NCBI GenBank assembly: GCA_035578155.1
Contig: JAPWDM010000015.1
Location: 5,584,501-5,648,500 of the forward strand
Length of the DNA: 64,000 bases
Direction: 5' to 3'
Source: Brachynemurus nebulosus
Lineage: Eukaryota > Arthropoda > Insecta > Neuroptera > Myrmeleontidae
Position numbers and translations under genes: made by a program. The notes beneath the pieces are model-generated. The model saw only the letters and a program-made list of their open reading frames with translations. It did no database searches and was not told the origin of the DNA. Below, one piece after another: positions 22,811 through 34,210 of this stretch. How positions within the stretch are numbered: position 1 is the stretch's first letter; every line of letters begins with the position of its first letter.

Positions 22811-24395
22811 GTTTGCGTAATTTTAATTTTAGGTTCGTTATTTAAAAATATTAATTGCTTTTAATTTTAAAAATATTATTTTTTTAGGCCGGTGTGATAT
22901 GAATTATTTGTCAGGTTATGCAGATATAAAAGCACTTCGGTGCCCGCACATTTTAAGCAAGATATTCAAACAGTACTATCTGTACGTCTACGGATGTTTT
23001 GCTTTCAAGTTACGGACGGATTCATGCTTCTGTATCACTCACACCAACACTCACATTAACCCACTCTTAGGCCCTTGACATTGTCTTCGTGCCGAACCCC
23101 CTTTTTCTTTTCCCATGGCTGGATTTACCTATGGGAGGCTCTGAGGCGTTGGGGCGTCTCTCAGGTGAAAGATTTTCACCACTACTTCTTTCATAATTTC
23201 CCCTAAAAACAGAGTTGACGAAGAAAAAAGAAAACAAACTTATACTTTTTATTCTGCTTCTGTTTTGAAAGATTCACTATCATTTTGTGCAGCTCCTACC
23301 TATCGATTGGGTAAAAAACTAAAACAAATCTTAAATATTGACTCAAATATTCAAAATAGACAGGTCTGTTGCAGGTGACGCTAGTGATTTGCTAAATGTC
23401 CGACGCTCTGCAAGAGTTAAGAGTTAATTACAGATAAAATATTTTTAATAAAAACTTTATTTTTTTTAATAAAATTTATTATTTTTAGTAAAATTTGTTT
23501 CATTACAACATTTGTTTGAATTACAGAAACCATTTCTGGTCTTTTAAAATACAGAATAAATTTTTTTATAAAATGACTGTTTGTACAGGGGAAAAGTTTT
23601 TGGAAATTAAAACTTTTCATCGGGTTTTTTTCTTCGAGAGTACGCTCATTACACTATAAGTCTACACTAAGAACCATTATTTACATGAGTAAATTTCGTT
23701 TCAAATGGGAATGGTTTTTCTTCAATTGTGTGATCAGCTGATTTTTACTATATGCCCACGTAACGACAAATTTTAATATTTTAATACTGTTTCTCCTGTC
23801 GAAGTTGACAGAAGTTTAGTAAATACTCCAATTTTAAACATCGAATGAAATGAGCTATGCGAATTATTGTAGATTTAGAAAAATTGTTTGGATTCTTACT
23901 GCAAAAGAAAATAAGGTTATGAAAATAATTATTTACTACTACAGATTAAAAACTAATCGTGAAATGAATAAAATCATATTTTTCCTGTTTGAACATACCG
24001 CAATCTTCTCTTGTTTAAATACCAGAATTTTGGCGTTAAAAATACTTTTTGTTGATATTTTTATTTAACGGTGATAAATAATCACAGCTATCAATGTTTT
24101 ATACATCCGTGACATCTGACATTATCGATGCCAATTGCCATCTACTAAATATTTCAATAACAAATTACAAAGATAATACAGATTTCATATTTATTACTAC
24201 GTATTATGAGCCTAATGACTGTTTCACAAATGCCTATTTTTTACTTCCATAGTGCGGTGTAGTATTAAATATTAAAAATTAAAACTACAGCTGTAATTTA
24301 ATGACTTTTTATTGAATACTAAGTTTTTCTTAATTTCAAATATTATCGAGTGTTTGTGAGACATTACTACGTATGACAAACCTATCGAGCATATA
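22811..24395. other. gene-poor spacer with one GC-richer patch
   Basis: No gene is recognised. Bases 23030-23220 are GC-richer and contain GAGGCTCT-type and CCCTTGACATTG words but no open frame, and may be untranslated sequence of an unrecognised element. Small frames at 23417-23620 (minus) and 23850-24068 (plus) lack motifs. Confidence 0.3.
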
Positions 24396-24468
24396 GGATC
24401 GTTGGTGTAGTGGTTAGCACGCCTGGCTAGTTACCAGGAGATCCTGGGTTCGATTCCCGGCCGATCCG
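24396..24468 (+). tRNA. tRNA-Thr(AGT)-like gene, possibly a pseudogene
   Basis: The cloverleaf folds by eye. Acceptor stem GGATCGT/CCGATCC has six pairs and a T-C mismatch at the seventh. The D arm is GTGT...GCAC, the anticodon stem CCTGG/CCAGG with loop CTAGTTA, the variable loop AGATC, and the T arm CTGGG/CCCGG with loop TTCGATT. An A box (TGGTGTAGTGG), a B box (GGTTCGATTCC) and a following T6 pol III terminator are present. The anticodon reads AGT, hence Thr. Position 37 is T, where Thr tRNAs carry a purine (normally modified A). With the acceptor mismatch this raises the chance of a decayed or tRNA-derived copy. Confidence 0.65.
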
Positions 24469-24899
24469 GATAATTTTTTCAATCACTTTGTGATTTTTAA
24501 TTTACGAATACTAAGTTAAATATTTGAGGAAAAACTACAAACTATTTTGGTAATTAATGTATTTAATTAATAAATTTCGTTTTATTGTAACCGATTAATA
24601 CGAACATACCATCACTAGTTATTTTGCCTGTTTTGAATGTAAATTGCACATTATCCGTATTTTTTGCGTTCGATTAAATAAACATGACCACGGGTTTTGA
24701 AAATTAAAATTCATAGAGGCAATTTCTCAAAAATATGGAATAAAATAATGGAAGTTTTAGCATAATTGGTAATTTGAAGTAGTAAATTAATTTTTAAAAA
24801 ACATCTCAACATATGTTTCCATTTGAAAAAAAATTTTTTTTTCTAAAAAACCGCAAGTTCTAGAAGTCTGGAACAATTTTGAATTATTTTTTGTATAAA
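24469..24899. other. AT-rich spacer, nothing recognised
   Basis: AT-rich sequence between the tRNA and the MITE end; no gene is seen. Confidence 0.3.
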
Positions 24900-24959
24900 C
24901 TTTTTTTGGAATGCATGTTTTAGGAATAAATCGAATGGCGACTTTCGGAAAACTCATAC

Positions 24960-24961
<2 letters not shown>
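24900..24961. mobile_element. MITE-A family right end abutting a TA array
   Basis: It ends ACTTTCGGAAAACTCATACG then G directly before the TA array, matching the right end of the copy at 56137-56490 (CTCAAAAAACTCATATGG before TATATA). The left part is not recognisable. Confidence 0.6.

Positions 24962-25036
<75 letters not shown>
24962..25036. repeat. (TA)n microsatellite
   Basis: A 75-bp TA array. Sequence 25037-25221 to its right has no gene. Confidence 0.97.
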
Positions 25037-25039
<3 letters not shown>

Positions 25040-25221
25040 CTGAAATAGAGTCATACCTCATATGCCTTACTATTTTTACATATATGCGAATACTATTATC
25101 CAAAAAGAGTTAGGTATATGATTCTATTTTAATTTTTTTTTATTGTCTAAAATGGACGTCGCTAATATTCTGTGATCGATAATGTCAAATTCGTCAAATT
25201 TAAACGGTTGGTACAAGCTGA

Positions 25222-25897
25222 ATGTTGTACATGAGTCAAATCGCAGCCTATAATTCCATGATCCACCGAGCGTTTAATATACTTTTGTCGAAAGAAAATT
25301 TTGAAAAAGAAATAAATAATATAAAAATAATAGCGAATAATAACGGATATAATTCAAACTTAATCGATAAATTAATAGCTAAGAAAGAATTTAAACAAAT
25401 TTTAAAAGAAATTTATCCCTCTTTTAAACCAGAACCCAAAAACTAACCTTATAACATATTTTGGTAATATACCAAATAAAATTAAAAAAATTCTAGAAAA
25501 ATCAAACGTAAATATAGCATTTAAATCAGGCTTTAATCTAGCAAACTTCATATATAACAATAAAACAAAATTTGATAAACTTAAAAAGTCGGGTATCTAC
25601 AAATTAAACTGCCAAGACTGTAATAGTTTTTACATCGGTCAAACTGGCAGAAACTTTGAAACCCGGAGAGTAGAGCATTTCAGATCCTATAGGAATAATA
25701 AATCCGACTCTGCCTTTGCGAGGCATTTAATTGACACCGGACACACACCAGAACGGGAAATTACCGTGCTACACGAGGCAAACATAGGACAGAAGTTAAC
25801 AATCCTAGAAGCAATAGAAATAAATAAACATAACTCCGATCACCTTTTAAATGACTACACCGATATCTACAGTTCAACTTTATTTTCAATATTATAA
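25222..25897 (+). pseudogene. Penelope-like element, 3' part with GIY-YIG endonuclease (PLE-2)
   Basis: End of a Penelope-like retroelement ORF. The first piece (25222-25446; IAAYNSMIHRAFN, EKEINNIKIIANNNGYN) is the linker after the reverse transcriptase. A frame change in an A-run near 25437 leads into an open frame to TAA at 25895-25897 that carries the GIY-YIG domain: KSGIYKLNC, FYIGQTGRNF, RRVEH, HLIDTGHT and LEAIEINKH. GIY-YIG fused to RT is the hallmark of Penelope-like elements. The RT part is missing, so this copy is 5' truncated. The same subfamily occurs inverted at 48590-49760. Confidence 0.85.
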
Positions 25898-26228
25898 TTT
25901 AATTAAACTTTTAAAATTGTATTTTTTATAATATTGTTTGTTTGTCAATTTCAATCTTTTGTCACGTGTTTGCTCGCATTTGTCACATGTAATGTAATCT
26001 TGTTTTTCGGATTCTCCCACTACCCCCGCCCCTTCTACTTCCACACCATATACCACTTCCCACACCATATACCATCAATAATAAAAAAAAATTAGTATAT
26101 AAGCGCATGTATTGAATATAAATTTTATTCTGTTTGAAAATGAACTAACGGTTCGAAACAATATTGTCACAGTTTCAAAAATAAAAGTGGTATTTTGCAA
26201 AGTAAAATATTTGTTTATTATTTACAAA
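25898..26228 (+). other. 3' untranslated region of PLE-2
   Basis: It has counterparts, in inverted orientation, beside PLE-3 (ATCTTTTGTCAC, TGTCACATGTAAT and CTTCTACTTCCAC words recur near 48390-48510). It contains the hammerhead-like motif listed separately. No coding. Confidence 0.55.
26131..26170 (+). ncRNA. hammerhead-like motif in Penelope 3' sequence
   Basis: TTTGAAAATGAACTAACG then GTTCGAAAC shows a stem-loop (GAAC/GTTC) followed by GAAAC, the arrangement of hammerhead stem II plus the conserved GAAA. The first core box reads TTGAAAA instead of CTGANGA, so catalysis is doubtful. Hammerhead ribozymes are known in Penelope-like element terminal repeats. This is probably a decayed one. 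Confidence 0.35.
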
Positions 26229-26544
26229 TATGGAATACCATAAAGTAACGCTCAAATCTATTAATATTATAGTAAACAATGATTATAATAACTTTTAACG
26301 TAGTTGCTCTGAGATAGTCAGGGACAAAAGTATATCTCAGCAAAAAAATTTTCTTTTATCAAAAATTAAATAATGTATTATTATTCTTATATTTGTATAC
26401 CACTTGTTTTTGTGAATTTCCGTGCGCTTTTGTTATACCAATTTAAAAGAATTATTGAAAAAAATATTGTAAAAATGTTGTAAAATGACGTTTTTAAATT
26501 ATATTTCAAAAACGGCGTGGTGAATAATTTTTATATTCTATTAA

Positions 26545-26981
26545 CACTATGAGGCCCGAGCACTTTCATAGTAAATTTCCCCGGAAGCCGGCAATATTTA
26601 AAAAAAAAATACTATATAAACAAATACATAAAATAAAATAAAATGATGTGTAAAACTGTAAACAGACGTCTACGTGATACGTACATACATACTACATATA
26701 CACTGGCATTCAAATCAATTTTATTTAAAAATATAAATTATATTTTTTATGTATTTTTTGTTTATCTTAAAATTTTTTATACATAGAAACCAAGAGAGTA
26801 GTGTTTGTTGATATGTATGTGTTTGTGTGAATGGGAACACATCCGTGTGATGAAGAATGATAAACAGGATAAACATCGCACACATAATGAGTAATCAACT
26901 AATCAATTAATCATTGATCGCGGTCGGCCTCTGGGGAAGTTTTGTTTGGTTTCGGATGCCGAAGCCGTGGGACTGAAAGTG
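26545..26981. mobile_element. piggyBac-type MITE with TTAA duplication
   Basis: TTAA flanks both ends (26541-26544 and 26982-26985). The left end starts CACTATGAGGCCCGAG and the right end, inverted, CACTTTCAGTCCCACG (about 10 of 16 matching). It is a 437-bp AT-rich element without coding. Its ends differ from the 3838-6832 piggyBac, so another piggyBac family mobilised it. Confidence 0.6.
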
Positions 26982-26985
26982 TTAA

Positions 26986-27799
26986 ATATGGTTTGTAATT
27001 TTGTATTAAATAACATTAAATTTTTATCAAATTCCTTTGACACGTTTTCATTTTATTCAAAAAAAATAAATTTTTTCCACAAGAGCTCGTGTTAAAATTG
27101 CAATAGTATTGCATACTTTGAAACCGTTTTTCTCAAAATGAGGGTGGTCAATTTTTTTTCGGTAAGGGCTCGTATTATTGGTATTGAATTAAATAAATAT
27201 CTAGAGAAGTTTCGTTAAAATCCTTTGAAAAAATCGTTTTATCAACCAACTACCTTAAAAAAGTTATTCTACTTATATTTTATAATCCATTTTAAATAGA
27301 TAGCTCTAGAAGCGACTTTTCTTGCCTGGAAAATTAGTCTGGTAAATAAACTATACTATCCAGTTAAGTTTTAGTTCAGAAATTTGTTTTCTTTGCAATT
27401 TCCGAATTTATTGAAAAATTAGCCTTAAAATTCTTATGAGTAGTACCAAATATCTTTCTACCTTACATATGGTGATTTTCCATTTAGAAAATTTTGCACA
27501 GTGCATGACACTGTGTCACACTGTGGCTACTTATTTTATAAATGGAGCATCAACTTTTAGTGCGTTTCGGCAGAAGGCAGTATAGATAAACTTACTAGAT
27601 TTAAAAAAAATCGATTTAATTTGCTTGATATACGTTCTATGGTTCATAATTACATGTATAATTTAGTTAAAAGCAGTTGAAAGGTTAGTTTTGCAATAAA
27701 ATTAAGAATTTTGTATTTTTGTGAAAAAAAAAATACAAAAATACAAAAATCACTACAAGGAGGAATATAAGCTAAGAAAATTGACCCCATGATATGACA
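26986..27799. other. AT-rich sequence with weak inverted match to 33.6-33.9 kb
   Basis: No gene is seen. TTTTCCATTTAGAAAA and GACACTGTGTCACACTG near 27478-27525 are inverted counterparts of words at about 33772-33810, so this is probably the outer part of the inverted flanks of PLE-1. Confidence 0.4.
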
Positions 27800-28015
27800 A
27801 AAAGTTTAATCTGTTTTTCTGGTGGCTTCACATTTTAAAAGTGTAATAAAAAAAAAATTTCACCTTTTTAGAGACCGTAATTAATTTTATGACTTAGTTT
27901 GGTAAAAATTCTTTTGTCCCTTTAAATTTTTTTATCTTTTTAAATTGTGTTAAAAAATGTTTAAGTTCAATATGGATTTATATGTAACTCAACTAAAAAT
28001 TAATATCTTAATCTT
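27800..28015. repeat. inverted flank of PLE-1, left arm
   Basis: About 210 bp that match, inverted, the sequence at 33160-33345: CTGGTGGCTTCACATTTTAA, AGAGACCGTAATTAATTTTA and AACTAAAAATTAATATCTTA recur in reverse complement with few changes. Inverted terminal sequences flanking a Penelope-like element are a known arrangement of these elements. The arm is cut at 28016 by a TIR element. Confidence 0.75.
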
Positions 28016-29730
28016 AATAATATTATAAATGTGAAAGTTTGGATGCTTGGATGTTTGTTGCTGAAACGGCTGCACCGATTTTGATAAAATTTTATATACA
28101 CACAGACATAAGTAATTATTACAGACAATTGCAAATCGCCTAAAATTAAGTATATAATTTCTTCAAACATATGTCTAGTTTCAGGTAATATTTTTCTGAG
28201 AATTTGAATATAGCGGAAAAATCGAATTTTAATTCAATTAAAGGACAGTTAATAATTACTACAAATAATTGAAAATTCCCAAAAACGTATTATTTAATTT
28301 CTTCAAACATATAGTTTCAGGTAATCATTTTTGGGGAATTTAGTTAACTATATAATTAAGAAAATATCAAATATTATTAATTAAATTCTGCCCCACCCCC
28401 GTTTTGAAAATATGGCTATGTAAATTGTTCAGAAATGGTTTAAACTCACAGTACAAGCTTTTCAAATTTTCAAAAATTATTTTTGAAAATTATTTTTGGT
28501 ATATAAAATAATGAATAAATTGTATACATGTATGTATTTCTAACCAACTATATACACCTTTAAAAGCAATAAAATATTGACCGTGGGATGCTTGGCATTC
28601 GTGTGTTTCCCTTTTTGTGTTGAGTTGCAATTTAAGGGTCGTGTCGATCTTTTTCAACTGCGGGATGCAATTCATGATCAGCCGATAAAATAAAGCTCAT
28701 AATCTAGTTTGCACTTTGAAATTCCCAACTTTAATGCAAGAAATATCAAGGATCTATGATTTTTTGCTGTTAGGTATTATAATTAAATAATATTGAATCC
28801 CACAGCAACATTTAATCAGGGTAAATAGTGTCTTTCTGTGTACTAAATTTCATCGACTTCGGTTTAGTTAATTGGATGTGATTTAGCAGTTGATTTTGTT
28901 TCCACCGGGAACCTTCAATCGGGATAAAACTATCCTATGTATTATTATTGCTACTGCATTCACTATAAATTTTCATAACCCTCTTAACACATTTTTATAA
29001 TATAACTAGCTCTGACCCGTGGCTTCGCCCGCATTGAATTCAACCCCCCCCCCCGTTTTGTGTCCCCCTTCTTCCCCCGGAAACCGCCAATCGGAATTAA
29101 ACTATCCCGACTAAAACTATTTAGAAATTATTACTATATGTGTTCATAGCAAATAATGTTTGTATATTAAATTTTATCAAATTCGGTTCAGTCATCCCAC
29201 AGGAACCTTTAATCCGGATAAGATTAACCTATGTTTTAACTCAGAATTAATCATGCCTGTTTACCAAATTTAATCAAATTCGGTTTAATTATTTGGACAT
29301 GATTTAATAATATAGGTATTTTGTATCCCCCGAGAACCTTCGATCGGGATAAAACTATTCTATGTGTTATTAAAATTCTTGCTACATGTGCTCATAGTAA
29401 ATAGTGTCTCTATATTATATTTCATTGAATTCGGTTCAGTCATCCCACAGGAACTTTTAATCGGGATAAGATTATCCTATATGTTAACTCAGGATAAATA
29501 ATGTCAGAGTACCAAATTTCATCGAATTGAGTTTTGTTTTTTGGGGTGTTTTTGAATAATTGTTTTTGTATCCCTCAGGAACTTGCAACCGGGATAAAAT
29601 TTAGCCCATGTGTTAAATTAGTGTATAAGGAGTGTGTATATAAAATTTTATCAAAATCGGTCCAACCGTTTCAGTATGATTGAGCAACAAACATCCAAAC
29701 ATCCAAACTTTCACAATTATAATATTAATA
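28016..29730. mobile_element. TIR element with internal tandem units, inserted in PLE-1
   Basis: The left end AATGTGAAAGTTTGGATGCT and the right end inverted AATTGTGAAAGTTTGGATGT match for about 75 bp, including GGATGTTTGTTGCT and CCGATTTTGATAAAATTTTA. The right half holds repeated units of 100-140 bp with GGAACCTTCAATCGGGATAA and CAAATTTCATC...TTCGGTTCAGT, and the phrase GACCCGTGGCTTCGCCCGC at about 29017. That vocabulary is widespread in arthropod genomes. No transposase is seen. Coding of PLE-1 resumes right after its right end. Confidence 0.75.
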
Positions 29731-29743
29731 TTTTTTTTATAGA

Positions 29744-32510
29744 TTTTTTATCATCTGAATAAAGTAGCAACACATAACCTAAAAATTATTAATCAAATTA
29801 GACAGAAACTTAAATCCGAAAATGTCGCTATGTCAAAATCAGATAAAGGAAACGCAATTGTTTTATTAGATAGAACGGAGTACATTGGTAAAATGGAAAG
29901 TTATTTGGAATCACATAATTTTCAGTTATTGAAAAATAATCCCACAGAAAAAATTAAAAACCTTTTTAAAAATTTTATTAAACAATTTAACCTTAAATGC
30001 ATAAAACAACCAATGAACCCATTAGCACCCAAATTGTATGGCCTCCCAAAAATTCATAAACCGGGTAACAAATTCAGACCAGTTGTAAGTCAAATAGATA
30101 GTTTATTCAATAATCCCTCATCTTGGTTTTTACAAAACATTTATAATTATACAAACAATAGTTTCAGATATTCTCTTAATAATACACAAGACTTGATTAC
30201 GGATCTTTTAAACTTAAAATTTCCAAATATGTACATTTTGACCAGTTTTTATATTCAAGATTTGTTTACATGTATTCCAACGGGCGAGTTGCTTACACTG
30301 TTGACGGAATTTCTTTCTAATAACCTTGCTAACACCCCGGATACTCCTGACCTGGAAGCAATGATACAATGTGCAAAATTACTTTTAAATAACAATTGTT
30401 TTCAATTTAATAATAAATTTTACTCACAACAATCTGGTCTGCTGATGGGCGCAAAATCCTCTCCATTTTTTGCCAATTTCTTTATGAATTACTTAGAAAA
30501 TTTAATTTTGGATTCCGGAAATCCTCTTGTACGTAATATCTGTCTTTGGAGACGTTATGTCGACGACATTTTCGTAGTATGGTCTGGTACAGTAACTCAA
30601 GCAATGGAATTTCTAGATTTTATAAATACTTTTCACACCAATATCAAGTTTACAATAGAATTGGAAACTGATGTAATATAATGCCCGCTACTGTACCCAC
30701 TTCTTAACAATATAGTAACATATTGTAAACTTATTGTTGAACACAACTGTATCGATTAATCTAGAAAACGAATAGTTAAAAGTGGAATAAAGAAGTCTTT
30801 TGATTAAATCGCTAAATCAGCGAAACGTTAAAAATTGGAAATCGAACGATCAATGCGCGAGGCAAGGGGAATACCATGGCTAGCTTGGCTTGAGGCCCAG
30901 AGACGGGTCGATATAGATTCATTCCAGAATTAGATTCAGTATTGAGACTTAGGAATGTACTTTTGAAGTGAAAAGCTGTTAAGATCTTTTTGTGTTGTGC
31001 TTGTGTGTTCCTCAGAAAGAGGTAATTAGCACTTCCTTTCTTAATATTTATTCCACATATGCAACCCGATTCGGTATATTTTGCTAGAATGTGATTTAAT
31101 AATGTTTTATCTATTTTTGCGGATATTTTTATGTAACTTACAAAAGTTTCCCTACCACGCCCAATCGGTTTGCATATGTAACATTGTTAGTTATAAGAAT
31201 TTTATATTATTTTATCTTTCATTGTTGAAACATAGGTATTTGATTGTATCTTTATTTGACCCAATTGATAACAAGACTGTAATATTATATTTTTATTTAG
31301 AATATAAAACTTTTATTGTTAATCGCTAGTTGTTGGGAGTTAATCAATTTCCTGTAACTACATCAGAGTAACTTTTGAGTCATTTAATTACGTCCCGATA
31401 TCTGTAACTATTTAACTAAAATATTTTTAATTATAAACTCAGCCATAGCTACCACCCTTCTTCTTTTACCCCCCGTATATTACATTTTATGGTGGCGTTG
31501 GTGGAATAGTTCAAATCAACCACTGAAACCACCCCTTTCTACGCAACCCCTCTTAGTAATATTACAATTATGGTGGCACCAGTGGTATCTTAAGGGAACC
31601 ACCAAGCCGTCTTTCACCCTTGATACTATTATATTACATTGATAGCAAGCTAAACTTTTTGGACATCGCTATTAAAAGGGATAATTTTTCCGTGGGTGTT
31701 GAAATTTCGATTTTTCGTAAGCCTTCTCAAACTGATCATTGCATAGCGTCCGATTCCAATCATCCTCTGGTTCACAAAATGGCGTTTTTTAATCATCCCT
31801 TTAATGGGCTTTTTTCGTACCCTCTTAATAAATCTAATTTCTCTAAAGAAATTGAAACAGTTAGTTTTATTGGTAAACAAAATGGCTATGACTTAGATTT
31901 CTTATTTAGAATGTTTGTTAAACATTATAATAAATATATAGATTCTTTACTGTTTCCGAATTTATCGAATACAAAGGATCATGTCACAACGAGATATGCT
32001 TCCATCCCATTTATCTCCAATCAATCCACTTTCTTCATAAAACTATTTGACCGTAATGATATAAAACTAAGTTTTTCAACAAAAAACACACTTTCAAATT
32101 ACTTCGTTAAAACTAAGGATTCCATTTCACCACTTCAGAGATCGGGCATTTATAAGTTTACGTGTGACATTTATCAATCGTATTACATTGGTCAAACAGG
32201 CCGAAAATTCTCAAATCGGTTTTCAGAGCATCTATCAGCAATAAAATCTGCAAACACAAAAAATTTTTCAGCCATCGCCGATCATATCGTAAATACAGAC
32301 CATAATTTTCAATTATCAGAAAATTTTGAAATCCGCCATTTTGCAAATAAAGGTCATTTTATGGATTCTCTTGAGTCGTTATCTACTGCGCAATACTTAC
32401 AACAGAATCATGTCACTTTGAACGATTGTGCGCAGTTGCCACATCTGGACGACTCTAAAAGAGTAATGTTTTGCATTTTAAACTCATTTCAAAATAAGCG
32501 TTCAACATAA
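29744..32510 (+). pseudogene. Penelope-like element, RT and GIY-YIG (PLE-1), interrupted
   Basis: Non-LTR retroelement polyprotein in two open blocks. Block one (about 29744-30671) is the reverse transcriptase: MSKSDKGNAIVLLDR, KLYGLPKIHKPGNKFRPVVS, a motif A region (SFYIQDLFTCIP), GLLMGAKSSPFFANF and the catalytic YVDDIFVVW. Block two (31641-32510) resumes with DSKLNFLDIAI and carries GIY-YIG: RSGIYKFTC, YYIGQTGRKFSNRFSEHL and IADHIVNTDHNF. A 967-bp insertion separates them. The first residue of motif A is changed (IQDLF where S/T-x-D is usual), but the downstream D remains. The 5' part is cut at 29730 by another element. Different subfamily from PLE-2/PLE-3. Confidence 0.88.
30672..31638. 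mobile_element. probable solo LTR inserted in PLE-1
   Basis: A 967-bp block starts TGTAATATAAT and ends ATTATATTACA, an 11-bp perfect inverted end pair of TG...CA form. It contains no coding and splits the PLE-1 frame exactly. Flanking ACTGA and ATTGA could be a diverged 5-bp duplication if one base was lost. These features suit a solo LTR, perhaps BEL/Pao-like. A non-autonomous DNA element with 11-bp TIRs is the alternative. Confidence 0.5.
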
Positions 32511-33159
32511 TTACACAACTTTTTTGTTAATTATTGTGTTTATAACAATTGTTAATTTTGTTAATATTAATTGTTACCGATGTGGTTTAATATTTTAAAT
32601 CAGTTTTTAACTAGTGTATCAAGAAAAAAATTTTCAAAAAATTTCAATAATTTAAATTTGAAGTGGTCTATTTTATGGCTGTATATTATTATTAATCGAA
32701 TTATTTCGACCTTTGGGTCAATTTGTGGTGGTTTTGATACCTCGTTTTCTTTGTTTTCCGTTGTTCTTATCAACTGGGTGTGGCTTGAATTTATAATCAT
32801 TTATTTTGACAGAATGTTCTGGAATCGTTGACCCTTTCTAAAATTTTTCAACTTGATAATAATTTTTTTTTATATTTTTGACTTTTGCCATAATCTTTGA
32901 AAATGGCCACGGGCCGAAACATGTAAGATACTTTAAAAATTTATTTTGATATTTTGATTTTTGATCTTCACTTTGTGATGTTTTTTATTTTGCTTTTTCA
33001 TTTTGTTTTTGTTTTGACTTATACGGATATGTAGCGCATATTCGTTAATCCACAACTTTTGGTTTTTTGGTTTTATCTTTGTGCAGGAAGTCGTTGTTTT
33101 ATCAGATTGTATTTAATCTACCTGCAGTTGAATATTTTAAGTTATTATTAAGATATTAA
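32511..33159 (+). other. 3' untranslated region of PLE-1
   Basis: AT- and T-rich sequence after the PLE-1 stop. It contains a hammerhead-like motif at 32895-32923 and leads directly into the inverted arm at 33160. Short frames here have no motifs. Confidence 0.5.
32895..32923 (+). ncRNA. hammerhead-like motif, PLE-1 3' region
   Basis: TTTGAAAATGGCCACGGGCC then GAAACATG: a GGCC/GGCC hairpin followed by GAAAC, matching the CTGANGA-stem-GAAA layout with two changes in the first box. Probably a decayed Penelope hammerhead. Confidence 0.35.
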
Positions 33160-33345
33160 TTTTTAGTTAAGTTACATATAAATTCATATAGAACTTAAAC
33201 TTTTTTTTAGCATAATTTAAAAATATCGAAAAATTTAAAAGGATAAAAGATTTTTAACAAAATAAGTCATAAAATTAATTACGGTCTCTAAAAAGGTAAA
33301 TTTCTTTTTTATTGCACTTTTAAAATGTGAAGCCACCAGAGAAAC
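33160..33345. repeat. inverted flank of PLE-1, right arm
   Basis: Reverse-complement match to 27810-28013, including TAAAATTAATTACGGTCTCT and TGTGAAGCCACCAGAG. In this copy the sequence continues uninterrupted leftwards into PLE-1. Confidence 0.75.
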
Positions 33346-34210
33346 AGAAACCACTTAATGCTACAATACCACTGGGCAATACTAAAAAAAAACTCGAAAA
33401 AAACATACCGTGAAATGTGTAGGTGGCATCATTCCTGATACTAGAAAAACATTAATTTTGCTCAGTGATGTCTTAAAAAGTGAGTATATTTTAAAACATC
33501 ATGGAAGATTCATATAACGTAGTGGTGGGATATCTTTTATCCTTTAGCGTTACACTGATTTCAGTAGTATAGAAATATTACCGCTCGTTCTGTGTTATTC
33601 TGTGGTGGTAGTAGTGGTATTAAATTTGTCTTTTTATTTTAAAATGGAATACCCTAAAGTAACGCTCAAATCTACTAAAAAAAGTATAGTTAAATTTTTC
33701 ATTATACTGGGGTCAATTTTTCTAGCTTATCGATACTCTCCTTTTGGTTGGCATTATTTTTTCTGTGTGCACTCTGTCACACAGTGTCGTCTATGTTTTC
33801 TAAATGGAAAACACTCATTGTATTTGCATCTGTCTTCTCTTTGCCCTGCAGGTGGTATTTGTACCGTTGAAAGTCCACAAACTGCTATCTCCCACTTAGT
33901 TTATATCTTTAAACCATTTTAAATATGTTTGCCTAGTGGCTAGTTGCCAAAAATAATTTGACAGATTAATTGACAATTGACTGATTAAACAAAAACTCTG
34001 TTTTATTAAGTTTTTATCATTTTTTTAAAAGTAATTTTATCAATAATCTGGAAAAAAATCAAAATATTTGGTACACAATTTTAATTGACATTGGTGACTT
34101 TTTATATTTAAATGTCGTTCTATTTAAATTTAAATGTCGTTATAATTTTATATTCATATCTATTCGTTTTTCAGTCAATTATTGAAAAGGTCATGATATA
34201 AATATATGAT
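33346..34210. other. AT-rich flank with PLE-related words
   Basis: ATGGAATACCCTAAAGTAAC at 33643 is a near-exact direct copy of 26229 (ATGGAATACCATAAAGTAAC), so both places derive from the same repeat. The open frame 33602-33922 runs through this repeat and is unlikely to be a gene. Confidence 0.4.

Noticed and set aside
22980..23220. GC-richer patch as a coding exon
   Set aside because: No open frame of useful length and no motif on either strand.
33602..33922. 106-codon plus-strand frame as a membrane protein
   Set aside because: It runs through a repeat also present at 26229 and has no family motif; hydrophobicity comes from T-rich DNA.
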